From NCBI GenBank assembly GCA_964058845.1, contig CAXKVR010000845.1, positions 1 through 13,343 of the forward strand: a stretch of DNA of 13,343 bases. The letters run 5' to 3'. This document shows positions 1-7,554 of the stretch, in pieces. The notes beneath the pieces are model-generated. The model had not been told where the DNA came from. It worked only from the letters and a program-made list of their open reading frames with translations, and did no database searches. The position numbers and the translations under genes are program-made. Numbering within the stretch: position 1 is the stretch's first letter; each line of letters begins with the position of its first letter. This DNA comes from Carex sylvatica. Its lineage: Eukaryota > Streptophyta > Magnoliopsida > Poales > Cyperaceae.

Positions 1-765
1 AACTAAGTTGATATTATAAACTAAATTTGGTGATTTTATGTTAAAATGTTTCATTTCTTTCACATAATATAATATGCTATTAGTATTTGAAAAAAATTTA
101 ACTCTTGGATTTTTTTTATTAAATAAATGTGTTACTGACACATGTAAAGTGTTTATACGTTAAAATAAAATAAGTGTAGTGTCATGTTATATTAATGAAA
201 TTAAGTTAAATTAACTTTATTTGGTAAGTTTAATGAGTTAAATGAATTATTTTTATTAAATTATGATATATATACATAAATTTAATAAAAACGTTAAATT
301 GTCCGCATAATTCTGATTAATCGGCCACATACCGATTAATCGCTTGATGATACCACATCCGTCCGACAACCGCATACCGTTATTTACAACACTGAAATAT
401 ACAACGGCAAGCAAGTATAAACACTAACTTTAGATTTTATAATGTAAAACATCATCAAACTTTTAAATTTTATTATAATCTCAAATTTTCTAGTGGGCTT
501 ATGCTCTATATTTAATCTAGTTTGTGGAATTGTGTGACGACTAAAAAGATCCAATTGTTTAATTGTTGTAAATATAGCCAATCGTGAATAAAATAACAAA
601 AACAATACTAGATTGGGTCGTAGATATTATTTTTTATTTTAGATAGATTATATATGATTGTCTGTATATTTCTTGTCAATACTATCTCCGGTAATTAATT
701 TATCTCCTATGAACTGTGAACATATAATATAAGGATCATCAACGCCAATAAAGATGCAGTGTATG
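1..765. other. AT-rich intergenic stretch without a gene
   Basis: No reading frame here has a recognisable domain; the longest open stretch, on the minus strand around 384-605, reads as low-complexity AT-rich translation. The only structure seen is the short inverted repeat at 315-341. The composition matches the rest of the non-coding background. Confidence 0.6.
315..341. repeat. Perfect 10-bp inverted repeat GATTAATCGG / CCGATTAATC
   Basis: Arms 315-324 and 332-341 are exact reverse complements around a 7-bp spacer. The sequence just after it (CGCTTGATGATACC) and the ATCCGTCCG at 358-366 make a small patch richer in CG than its surroundings. Motifs of the form CGATTAATCG occur in subterminal regions of some plant DNA transposons, so this may be a remnant of one. 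No element ends were found around it, and a regulatory palindrome is also possible. Confidence 0.5.
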
Positions 766-870
766 CAGGGACGGACCTATATGGTCTCAGAGGGGGCAGC
801 TGTTTTTCATTGATTTTGAAATTTAGTGGAGATTTATTGATTTCAACCAGTTTTGCTCTCTTTTGAAAAA
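766..870 (+). mobile_element. Possible terminal remnant of a DNA transposon (CAGGGACGGA end)
   Basis: The segment opens with CAGGGACGGA at 766-775, followed by a G-rich run (AGAGGGGGCAGCTG, 789-802) and then AT-rich sequence. Plant elements, many of them hAT-like, often begin CAGGGGCGGA followed by a G-rich stretch. This matches that pattern with one change. No opposite end (a TCCGTCCCTG-like sequence) was found downstream, so the right limit is arbitrary and the element is probably truncated. Confidence is low because a single terminus is the only evidence. Confidence 0.35.
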
Positions 871-1617
871 AAAAGAAATTTTTTTCTGAATGTTTGATTT
901 ATAATTCAACTTAAATTTAGAATTAAATTAAAATAAATGTGTTGAATTTTGATTGGTAATTAGAATTATAAGTTAGAGTATCAGAAATAACAAGTCAAAA
1001 TATTGAAAAGTATAAGTTAAAATATTATTTTTATCGAGTACTCAATTAATTAATAAATTTAAATTTGATTCGATATATTTTTACTTTTCCGGGACAAAAG
1101 TCCAAGATGTGCATCTGGGTGTATGGAGATCAGTAACAGTCTCTTTGACACCTATTATATTCTGAGCTAATAAAACGACAATAAAGAGAGTTAACGTTTG
1201 GGTCCACTGAGGAGCCCAACAGAAATGTGACGATGAAAATCAACCAAGTATATAACAGGCGGATCGCGGTTGCATTAACAACTATCAATTTCATAAAATG
1301 AAATAAAAATATATATATATATCAATGCACGATTCTGAAAACGACAGAAATTATCCTATGCCTTATATCGATAATAAAATATATTAAGAAATAAAAATAG
1401 TCTCCTCCCAAAAATATTAATGATTTGATTCCCTTTTATACCTCTTCGTTCATTTCTCTGATTTGATTCAACATAAAAAAAATTTCATGTTGCATTGCCA
1501 ACTTGACTGGGACCCACAAAAGATGTTCTGTTGAACTTGGTATTTATAATGTTTGGGAATATGCTACGAGGAGTGATTTTCGGACAAAAATTAAGTGCCG
1601 ATAAAAGTTTGAATATT
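871..1617. other. No gene or clear element seen
   Basis: AT-rich sequence with a short (AT)n run near 1309-1322. No domain-bearing frame, tRNA-like fold or convincing inverted repeat was found. A GCTACGAG at 1563-1570 loosely mirrors CCGTAGC at 1955-1961 and could be an outer end of the foldback element that follows, but the sequence between does not pair well. Confidence 0.5.
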
Positions 1618-1955
1618 TTTTTAATTACATATTACATACTCGTATTATGAATTTATATTTATATATTTAAATTTTAAATAATCAATCTGAATTGTTAAAG
1701 ATGAGCTTCATATTAAATGTATTTGCAAACTAAATTTTATATTTTTTGAAAAATAATTTAATATTTCTAGATAGATAGAAAATTATAATTTTGACATCAA
1801 GTGATTTCTAAAAAACAATAAAAAACTTCTAAAAAAAATATAAATTTGGTTTGCATATAAATTTTCATATGAAGATCATATTCAATTGTATAAATTTTAA
1901 AAACAAAAATATAAATCCATAATACAAATTGTTGTGTAATATACATATTAATTAC
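1618..1955. mobile_element. AT-rich foldback MITE
   Basis: The two halves are imperfect inverted copies. The left arm at about 1620-1745 pairs with the right arm at about 1845-1955; for example, TTTGCAAACTAAATTTTATA on the left matches the complement of the stretch near 1845-1860. It has no coding capacity, so any movement would need a transposase from elsewhere. The inner arm shares a consensus with the elements at 5938-6316 and 12932-13315 and with the arms near 5755 and 9110: a run related to ATCTGAACCGTTCAACATGA, then an AAATTTTATATTTTT block. Target duplications were not found, so superfamily assignment is open. Confidence 0.65.
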
Positions 1956-2263
1956 CGTAGCCTCACTCTATCCTTAGAAAGTAAAATTAACTTCAACGGT
2001 TTCCATTTCGTATTAGAAGCAAAAAAACGAAATGTTTGAGGTTATAAACAAGCCACTCAATGTTTAAACACGTTTCATCCGCATCAAATTAAAAATAATT
2101 GAGCAAAATTATTTATTTGGCGGATGAATTAAAATAGGTTTGCTTCACTAATTTCGTCAATCATAACAATAAGCGGAGATAAATCACTCAATTACTTTCT
2201 TGACCGTAAAAGCTAAAAGAAAATTGAAACAGAAATTAATTGTGCAAAGAGGAAAACTAATCT
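1956..2263. other. No gene seen
   Basis: AT-rich spacer between two miniature elements. It contains no recognisable coding frame, RNA gene or repeat. Confidence 0.5.
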
Positions 2264-2492
2264 TTTGAAAACGAGATAGGATTAGATCCGATGGGCATTG
2301 GATCTACTTTTAGGTTTAATTAGCTCTATCACTATACAACTACCATTAAAATCTGTGTGCACGGAAATTGATAAAAACTCATACATATTTTAATAAGAGC
2401 GCACGAATTTTGATGTAATTAGATGGCTAGATAACCCATCAAATCAAAGTAGGTCCAATAAACATCGGACCTACTCCGAAGTGTTTGAAAAC
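2264..2492. mobile_element. Mutator-like MITE with 9-bp target duplication
   Basis: A perfect 9-bp direct repeat TTTGAAAAC (2264-2272 and 2484-2492) flanks a 211-bp body (2273-2483). The body's ends are inverted copies: the left end carries GATCCGATGGGCATTGGATC and the right end carries the complement of GTAGGTCCGATGTTTATTGG, so the arms fold together over about 35-40 bp. A 9-bp duplication with long inverted ends is the hallmark of Mutator-like elements. The body has no coding capacity, so this is a non-autonomous copy. The intact duplication suggests a fairly recent insertion. The family name cannot be assigned without a search. Confidence 0.75.
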
Positions 2493-2567
2493 ACATTAAT
2501 GCATTATCTCTTTAGAATCTGCATAATCACTCACAAATATAAATAGCGTCACATGTGAAAAACGTAT

Positions 2568-2573
2568 CACGTG
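2568..2573. promoter_or_regulatory. CACGTG palindrome (G-box core)
   Basis: CACGTG is the core site bound by plant bHLH and bZIP factors. No gene lies close downstream on either strand, so a promoter role is not supported. It is recorded only as an exact motif match. Confidence 0.2.
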
Positions 2574-2648
2574 TCAATATGTTTGAATTGGGGATTTTTT
2601 TTTTATAAAACGTAATTAAAATAATAAAATAAAAAATGGATTGAATAT

Positions 2649-2708
2649 CCTCAAATTTTGACAAACCGAAAAAAAATTCTCGGTTACCCTTTCTCCACCT
2701 TTCACACT
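2649..2708 (-). repeat. Left arm of a diverged inverted repeat pairing with 4165-4265
   Basis: Read on the minus strand, this segment gives a GGTGGAGAAAGGGTAACC core, then GAGAATTTTT, then TCAAAATTTGAGG. The plus strand at 4165-4265 has the same order: GTGTGGCAAAGGGATAACC, AAGAATTTTT, then after a roughly 40-bp insertion TTTTTCAAATTTTGAGGG. The pair may be the two ends of one older element of about 1.6 kb into which the hAT elements between them inserted. Identity is only moderate. Confidence 0.5.
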
Positions 2709-2709
2709 G

Positions 2710-3105
2710 TAGGGGTGAAAACAGAGCCACACTATGTAGGAGTGAAAACAAAGCTAGATTATCAAACGGATATCCGCTCCGTATCCCACATATAATTCAA
2801 ATCTGGATTACACAAATTCAAATATTTTTTGTATACAGATTTAGATAATTTTTAGACATCTATAGAAAATCCAAAATCAAATTCAGATACAGAGTCTTAA
2901 ATGAAGCAAATATCCAAACTATTCAAACCCCATAACCAACTGCAACTCAACTTAAAATAATTTATATATTATTTATTAACACAATAAATCTAAATTCTCA
3001 AGATCCAAAAAAATTTCAGATCCATAACACATTATTTGAATCTCAAATCCGAAAATATTCAGATCCAGAACCATCCAGGTATTGTCTCTATACATCCCAC
3101 TCAAG
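2710..3105 (+). mobile_element. Worn hAT-type terminal fragment with doubled end
   Basis: TAGGGGTGAAAAC at 2710 and TAGGAGTGAAAAC at 2737 both resemble the common plant hAT terminus TAGGGGTGAAAACGG. They are followed by hAT-like subterminal motifs such as ACGGATATCCGCTCCG (2766-2781) and many ATCCRAAT/GATCCA words up to about 3090. The presence of two termini 27 bp apart suggests a nested insertion or a rearranged end. The matching right end (a GTTTTCACCCTA-like sequence) was not found, so the right limit is uncertain. No transposase coding was found. Confidence 0.5.
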
Positions 3106-3240
3106 ATGTTATATAGCCTGTCTACTTGTCTCTTTAAAGTTATTAAATGTTGTGGGACTAAAATCATATAGATAAAAACCGGAGCTGCTGAGTGGTAGTG
3201 TAGTGCTCTTGGACCGGGTTCGGGCGGACCGGGCGTATCC

Positions 3241-3272
3241 GGGGTCGGGTACGGGTTTGGGTCGGGTACGGG
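3241..3272 (+). other. Potential G-quadruplex tract inside hAT copy 1
   Basis: Runs of three or more G occur at 3241-3244, 3247-3249, 3253-3255, 3259-3261, 3264-3266 and 3270-3272, separated by 2-3 bases. This meets the usual G-quadruplex pattern several times over. A similar cluster lies at 3620-3656, and copy 2 has equivalents near 10261-10290 and 10512-10560. The complementary C-rich tracts are on the same strand in each half. Confidence 0.6.
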
Positions 3273-3474
3273 TAGGTCGGGTATACGGGTATCTCGGGTC
3301 GGGTATACTCGGGTATATTTTTCAAAACCCGTACCCTACCCGAGTTATACCCGTGCCCGTGGTACCCGGCACGGGTATGGCGGTCCGGGTCGGGTACCCG
3401 TTTTTTTTTTTTTTTTTTTTTTTTTCTGTTTTTCTGTTTTTTTAGGCGGCAAATTCGAAATTTCAAAAAAATTT

Positions 3475-3577
3475 GAATTTTTTTGAATTTTTTTTGAATT
3501 TTTTTGAATTTTTTTGAATTTTTTTTGAATTTTTTTGAATTTTTATGAATTTTTCTGAAATTTTTTTGAATTTTTTA
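3475..3577 (+). repeat. Ten-unit GAATTTTTTT minisatellite, 10-11 bp period
   Basis: GAA/GAAT words start at 3475, 3485, 3496, 3506, 3516, 3527, 3537, 3547, 3557 and 3568, an average spacing of 10.3 bp, each followed by a run of T. The second hAT copy has a single unit at the same place (about 10500), directly joined to the following AAC. The array is therefore an expansion specific to copy 1. T-tracts phased at the helical repeat are expected to bend DNA. Confidence 0.8.
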
Positions 3578-3908
3578 ACAGGTTCGGGTACTGGTTCGGG
3601 GTCGGGCCAGGTCAGGTACGGGTCCGGGTCGGGTCGGTCGGGTCGGGTCGGTCGGGTCAGGTCAGGTCGGGTCGGGCGTAAATCGGACCGGGTTTGCTCG
3701 GGTTTTGAACCAAATAACCGTACCCTACCCGTTTTTTACCCGTACCCGTGTACCCGTTTACCCGACCCATACCCGGGCTCGGGCACGGATAACCCGGGTA
3801 CCGGGCACGGGCGGGTATGGATCGGGTCTGCCCCCGATGGGTATTTGCAAACCACTACTGAGTGATGAGGCGCTAGGCGCCGGGTCAATCGTTCTCAATT
3901 GGGTTAAT

Positions 3909-3934
3909 TGATGGTACATTTGTATGTACCATCA
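3909..3934. repeat. Perfect 11-bp hairpin (TGATGGTACAT stem, 4-base loop)
   Basis: Arms 3909-3919 and 3924-3934 are exact complements around TTGT. It lies just right of hAT copy 1. It is followed by CATTACAAAAAAAATTTA (3933-3950), which differs by one base from a CACTA-type end (CACTACAAA...). The hairpin may mark the edge of the repeat-containing segment that follows. Confidence 0.55.
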
Positions 3935-3954
3935 TTACAAAAAAAATTTACTCC

Positions 3955-4150
3955 TTCCGGTTACCCACAACCGAATAAATATTTTGGTTATCCCTTCAAT
4001 TGAATTAAATTTGAATATTTATTCACTATAGCAGAACAAAATTTTCAGTTACCTCTTATAATTAACTAAATTTGAATATTTATCACCATAACCGAATATA
4101 AATTTCAGTTAGACCTAAAGTTGATTAAATTTAAATATTTATTGAAATTT
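3955..4150 (+). repeat. Degenerate 60-bp tandem repeat, about three units
   Basis: Units start at 3985 (61 bp), 4046 (60 bp) and 4106 (partial), preceded by a partial unit from 3957. Each begins with a variant of YGGTTAYCCC and carries AATTAAATTTGAATATTTAT and usually a form of ATAACCGAATA. The block lies between CATTACAAAAAAAA (3933) and a sequence whose complement reads CACCACAAATTTC (4156 leftward). A very small CACTA-like element of about 220 bp is therefore possible, but no target duplication supports it. Related GGTTACCC words in the arms at 2649-2708 and 4165-4265 tie the repeat to that older element. Confidence 0.6.
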
Positions 4151-4164
4151 GTGGTGTAGCCGTC

Positions 4165-4265
4165 TGTGGGAGGGTGTGGCAAAGGGATAACCAAGAATTT
4201 TTCTCAGTTGATGCCTGGGGTAACCAAAAAAAAATCTTGATTTTTATAGTTTTTCAAATTTTGAG
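4165..4265 (+). repeat. Right arm of the diverged inverted repeat with 2649-2708
   Basis: This is the plus-strand counterpart of 2649-2708 with the same word order, interrupted by about 40 bp (around 4206-4245) that itself repeats the GGGGTAACC motif. The opposite orientation of the two arms suits the ends of a single inverted-repeat element, with later insertions between them. Confidence 0.5.
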
Positions 4266-4302
4266 GGTAATCCACCCGTTTTTTCTTTTGCATTTTTTAA
4301 TT

Positions 4303-4882
4303 ACATTTTATCAAGGTTCTAAGTAGCAATTATCGCATCATTGCGGAAAGGTTAAAATAAAAATTATCGCGAATAGCGTGGCTATAGCAAAAATTATCCT
4401 ACATAGTATTTCTTGCTTAAAAAATATTCTATATTTCTATTAATTATCAATATTATCTAAAGTATTATAGAGCAATAAATAACACAAAATTGATTAAGGA
4501 ATTAGAATATTCATATTGAACCAAGACAAAGTTAAAAGTATTATTCAAAATAACATAAGTATCATGGTATAAACTATATATCTTTTTCTCTGTTGAAAAA
4601 AAATCTAAACATATATCACGGCATAAACTATTTATTTTTTTTTATTTAAAAGAAAAAACAATCCGAACCTTGAAAAAAAATTCAGTTTAGGCCTTTAAAT
4701 AAAAACCTATGTAGCATAGCGTACGCTATAGCGCGTAGCGGGCAATGCAAATAGCAGACTGCTATAGCGGTCATAGCTGAAATATCGCACTTTTATTCCA
4801 TAGCCTAACGTTTAAGGTCCGAAAATGCTATAACGTTACTATTGCATCGCTATAGCGCGCCATTTAAAACACAACATTTTAT
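4303..4882. mobile_element. Non-autonomous DNA element with CGCTATAGCG subterminal motifs
   Basis: A 9-bp direct repeat ACATTTTAT (4303-4311 and 4874-4882) flanks a 562-bp body (4312-4873). The ends are weakly inverted: GGTTCTAAGTAGC on the left against the complement of GCGCCATTTAAAAC on the right. Inside, GCTATAGC-type palindromes cluster at both ends, for example near 4380, 4727, 4760 and 4848. Subterminal palindrome clusters with an 8-9 bp duplication suit hAT or Mutator-like elements. The duplication is AT-rich, so part of the match may be chance. No coding capacity was seen. Confidence 0.6.
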
Positions 4883-5282
4883 AAAAAAAAATATCCTTGA
4901 AAGGAAGCATCATTTCTATATTTGCTGAGATCAAGCAGAAGACATGGTAATAGAACGTAACAAAAAAGCAGTACAACGTAACATGACGCAAAAATAGGAC
5001 TCAAAATATTATAGTACCAACGAGGTCCCTAATAAACAAACGCAAACCAACACAAATTTTGACCAAGTTCACACATATACGGATGTCTGTAAAGTTTAAC
5101 AGAAGACCAACGTCTAGTACTGCTGATCTTTCTCATTCCTGCCAATCTTTGATTAGTTCTCGGGTCAATTCCCTTTAAATAAGCAATTAATGTATATTGC
5201 CCTTCAGTTTTCTTAGTAGTTTAACTGTCTACGTTCGCCACACTTTCTGCAAATAAATGACGACAGAGAAACTAACATCAGT
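4883..5282. other. No gene seen; left flank of the CACTA element
   Basis: Mixed AT-rich sequence without a recognisable frame, RNA gene or repeat. It ends directly at the CACTA terminus. Confidence 0.5.
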
Positions 5283-5640
5283 CACTACTACAAAAACTCC
5301 TTTTATATCGGTTAGAATCGTGTTCCGTCATCGGAGTCTGATTCGATGTATATCGCCCCGATAGAAAATTCACAGACATATGCTATCGGCGGAAACCGAT
5401 GGCGTTAAGCACTAACGCTATCTGTTGAAAAACTAGGAACCGATGAAAGTAATAGTTTTCCGGTAGTTAAATGAGCTATTTAATGTATAACACCATCGGA
5501 TCTACTTTATAATGAACCGATGGCGATCCTACATACGGCGTTTGATATTTGATGTCATTAAGAGTCTAATGCCATCTCGTACGCGGGGTTGTTCGAATCG
5601 ATGGCAGATGTCACTTACGCCATATGTTACTAACTAATTT
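5283..5640 (+). repeat. Left subterminal repeat region of the CACTA element
   Basis: CGATGGC/ATCGG words appear about every 30-60 bp in both orientations: CATCGG near 5329, CTATCGGCGG near 5383, CCGATGGCG at 5396, CCATCGGATC near 5493, CCGATGGCGAT at 5517 and TCGATGGCAG near 5588. In this superfamily such repeats are bound by the element's own accessory protein. The right end, about 9610-9933, has the same words. Confidence 0.7.
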
Positions 5641-5732
5641 TGAGTCGTTGGTAATTTATGAGAATATATTTTTTTAATTGTGCTTTTATTAGGGCCCCCG
5701 TATGTACATGTGTGTGTGCATGTGTGTGTGTG

Positions 5733-5937
5733 TCTATATATATATATAGAGAGAGGTTAGCTATTATGCTTATAACTCATTTTTGTGTTTCCAATGTCCA
5801 AATGGTCGATCTGAACCGTTAGATGTGATCTCTATATTGAAATGTGCTTGGAGACCAAATTTTACATTTTTTTAATTTTTTTTTACTATTTATTAAGTCA
5901 CTTTGAAAATCGCCGATCCAACGGTGGCTTAATATAT
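5733..5937 (+). mobile_element. MITE arm bounded by (TA)n(GA)n, inverted partner at 9098-9309
   Basis: After a (TA)n-GAGAGAG start, the arm carries GTCGATCTGAACCGTTAGAT-like and GTGCTTGGAGACCAAATTTT-like blocks and ends with TATTAAGTCAC and GTGGCTTAATA. The last two words form the stem near a palindrome centre. It matches the complement of 9098-9240 over about 150 bp at roughly 80% by eye. It belongs to the same MITE family as 5938-6316, which abuts it. It is either one half of an element split by a large insertion or a solo copy. Confidence 0.6.
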
Positions 5938-6316
5938 AGGAGGGTTCCAATGCCTCATCTTTTTCATACCTCATATTTTATGTCTTCGTTTTCAAAGTCC
6001 AAATTGTCGATCTGAACGTTCAACATAATATTTATACTAAAATATGTATGGAGATGAAATTTTATATTTTTAGCAATTTTTTTACTATTTTTTAAGATAT
6101 GTATACAAAATCACTGTTTTTGAACCGTTCAAAAAATAGTAATTTTCTACTCATCTTAAAAAATAGTAAAAAAATTTCAAAAATTAAAAAATTTTATCCC
6201 TAATCATATTTTAGTATATATATATCATGTTGAATGGTTCGGATCGACAATTTGAACTTTGAAAACGAAGATATAAAATATGAGGTATGAAAAAGATGAG
6301 GCATTGGAACCCTCCT
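5938..6316. mobile_element. MITE with near-perfect 80-bp terminal inverted repeats
   Basis: The left arm begins AGGAGGGTTCCAATGCCTCA, and the last ~80 bp are its complement with only about three mismatches. The inner part continues to pair up to a centre near 6115-6130, so the whole 379 bp can fold into one long hairpin. It inserted inside the CACTA element. Neither a TA, TAA nor a 9-bp duplication is clear at the edges, because both flanks are AT repeats. The high arm identity suggests this is the youngest copy of its family in the window. Confidence 0.8.
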
Positions 6317-6622
6317 CATATTATATATTCATCCATTTATATTAAAAATACGAAATAGTAGGTACCAACCAACAATCAACAAATAATATAAAACCATGCA
6401 AGCTAATATGAATAGAAAATTAATATAAACATACATCAATTGTATCATATATATAATTAATACATACAAGTTGTATTCAACTCATACAAGAGTAGTTAGA
6501 AAATTAAGGACCCTCTAGCTAGATATCACTGATAACAAAATTCAAAACGGGGTTGTTGTTCCTAAACAGACACATATTAATCATCATCACTAATAACAAA
6601 ATCCAAAACAGGGTTGCTTTAC
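6317..6622. other. No gene seen; AT-rich, with a local direct repeat
   Basis: CACTRATAACAAAATYCAAAAC-type words occur twice, near 6528-6549 and 6588-6610, each followed by GGGGTTG or AGGGTTG. They form a short direct repeat about 60 bp apart just below the end of the small two-exon frame. Nothing else is recognisable. Confidence 0.45.
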
Positions 6623-7065
6623 CTAGCTAAACAAAATGCACCTGCTGTCAGCTTGATTTTTTTTTGTTGTGGTGCAGCTCATTCTCTTCATCCTCCCCCC
6701 CCAAACCTGCCTTTGTGCTTCTTGAAACCCGTTTTGTACAGGAGCCACCAATAGAGTCATCAAATAGGAAATAGATCGCTGAGCCTCCTCTTGTGATCCA
6801 GCTGGTGGTCCGTACTCAGAATGATCTCCTTCATTACTAGTAGCAGGAGTTTCACCTGAAATTAGAACAAAAGTTAATCTGATAGCCACTATTAGGATTT
6901 CAAAAAAGAAATTGAAACAAAAGACAAGTGAATATGTATAATGAAAAAGTAACAATGAATATTTTTTTATAAAATTGAAATATAATACAAATGATTGGAC
7001 TTATTACCTTTCCCTGATACAGCCTCCTCGAATTTTTTCTCCAATATCACGTTGAACTTGTCCAT
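6623..7065 (-). CDS. Unrecognised small two-exon frame inside the CACTA element (96 aa)
   Basis: Two minus-strand exons join in phase. Exon 1 is 7065-7008, starting ATGGACAAG and ending AAAG before the donor GTAATA. Exon 2 is 6855-6623, after the acceptor TAATTTCAG. The coding lengths (58 + 233) make 97 codons including the stop. A possible acceptor (ATATGTAG) at 7074 means an earlier exon may exist. The predicted protein is polar: a charged N-terminus (EKKFEEAVSGKG), a Glu/Ser/Pro segment (GETPATSNEGDHSEYGPP), then SQEEAQRSISYLMTLLVAP, and a basic tail that runs through an unstable run of G. No family is recognised. Position suggests a remnant of an element-encoded protein or a captured host exon. 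The splice sites are inferred, not observed. Confidence 0.4.
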
Positions 7066-7185
7066 ATCAGTCACTACATATCATTAATTAACAAGCATTA
7101 CCATTATGTTATAATTTAGATAACTAGGAGAATGAGATATACATTAATTAGAGAAATAAAGCAATTCACATGGGAATTCGAGATG

Positions 7186-7284
7186 TAGGTTATCAATTAT
7201 ACCGGATCGCTCATCTTCATATATGAGCTCCAAAAATAGTAGCTCATCTTGATAGATTTGTGATTCGAAATAATTGATAACCTA
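7186..7284. repeat. Long imperfect hairpin with perfect 15-bp outer stem
   Basis: TAGGTTATCAATTAT (7186-7200) is the exact complement of 7270-7284. Outside it, GAGAT/AATCTT continue to pair weakly; inside, the ACCGGATC and GATTCGAAAT regions pair partly. The total foldback is about 100 nt, in the size range of plant small-RNA precursors or a tiny foldback element. It lies just upstream of the small minus-strand frame. No target is known. Confidence 0.5.
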
Positions 7285-7391
7285 AATCTTCACCCAATTG
7301 TTAACTGTGAGAGGGAGTACTACTCGCATATTTGAACTCAAACCTTAACCTTCGTGGTTATTAAAATGATATACTAAATATTTGATCTAAA

Positions 7392-7480
7392 TCCTTCATG
7401 TTGATGAACTGAAAGGTTCAATAACCCCATAAAATTGCGTTCTTGGGTTATTGAACCTTCAAGTCCATCTACAAAGAAGG
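7392..7480. repeat. Long hairpin with 36-nt arms
   Basis: The left arm 7403-7427 and right arm 7445-7469 pair at 22 of 25 positions, including an uninterrupted AAGGTTCAATAACCC core, around a 17-nt loop. Pairing continues outward through TCCTTC (7392-7397) and GAAGGA (7475-7480). The shape, about 90 nt with few mismatches, would suit a microRNA-like or siRNA-producing foldback transcript if transcribed. It could equally be a decayed miniature element. Confidence 0.55.
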
Positions 7481-7554
7481 ACAGATCAACATGCACCAAA
7501 CCATAATACAAGCTCTTTCTCTATTCTCCCATATAAAACCCAACGAAATCTAAA

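Larger units (their letters stand above)
3188..3865. mobile_element. Non-autonomous hAT element, CGGGT-repeat family, copy 1
   Basis: The body (3196-3857, 662 bp) is flanked by CTGAGTGG (3188-3195) and CTGAGTGA (3858-3865), an 8-bp duplication with one mismatch. The right end read inward is TAGTGGTTTGCAAA; the left end TAGTGTAGTG is a degraded version. This agrees with hAT elements (8-bp duplication, TAG-type ends). Both halves are packed with GGGTCGGGTACGGGT words followed by their complements, so each half can fold back on itself. A T-rich core with a phased GAATTTTTTT repeat separates the halves. The GC-rich block stands out from the AT-rich surroundings. Frames across it encode only arginine, glycine and proline repeats and are not genes. 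The same family recurs at 10217-10750. Confidence 0.85.

Noticed and set aside
384..605. 73-residue minus-strand open frame
   Set aside because: AT-rich, hydrophobic low-complexity translation without a domain or supporting context.
2527..2751. 74-residue minus-strand frame
   Set aside because: It runs across a hAT terminus and an inverted-repeat arm, so it is a by-product of repeat sequence.
3164..3466. Arg/Pro/Gly/Tyr-rich reading frames on both strands across 3164-3911 and 10365-10775
   Set aside because: They are translations of the CGGGT repeats of the two hAT elements, open on several frames at once only because the repeat lacks stops.
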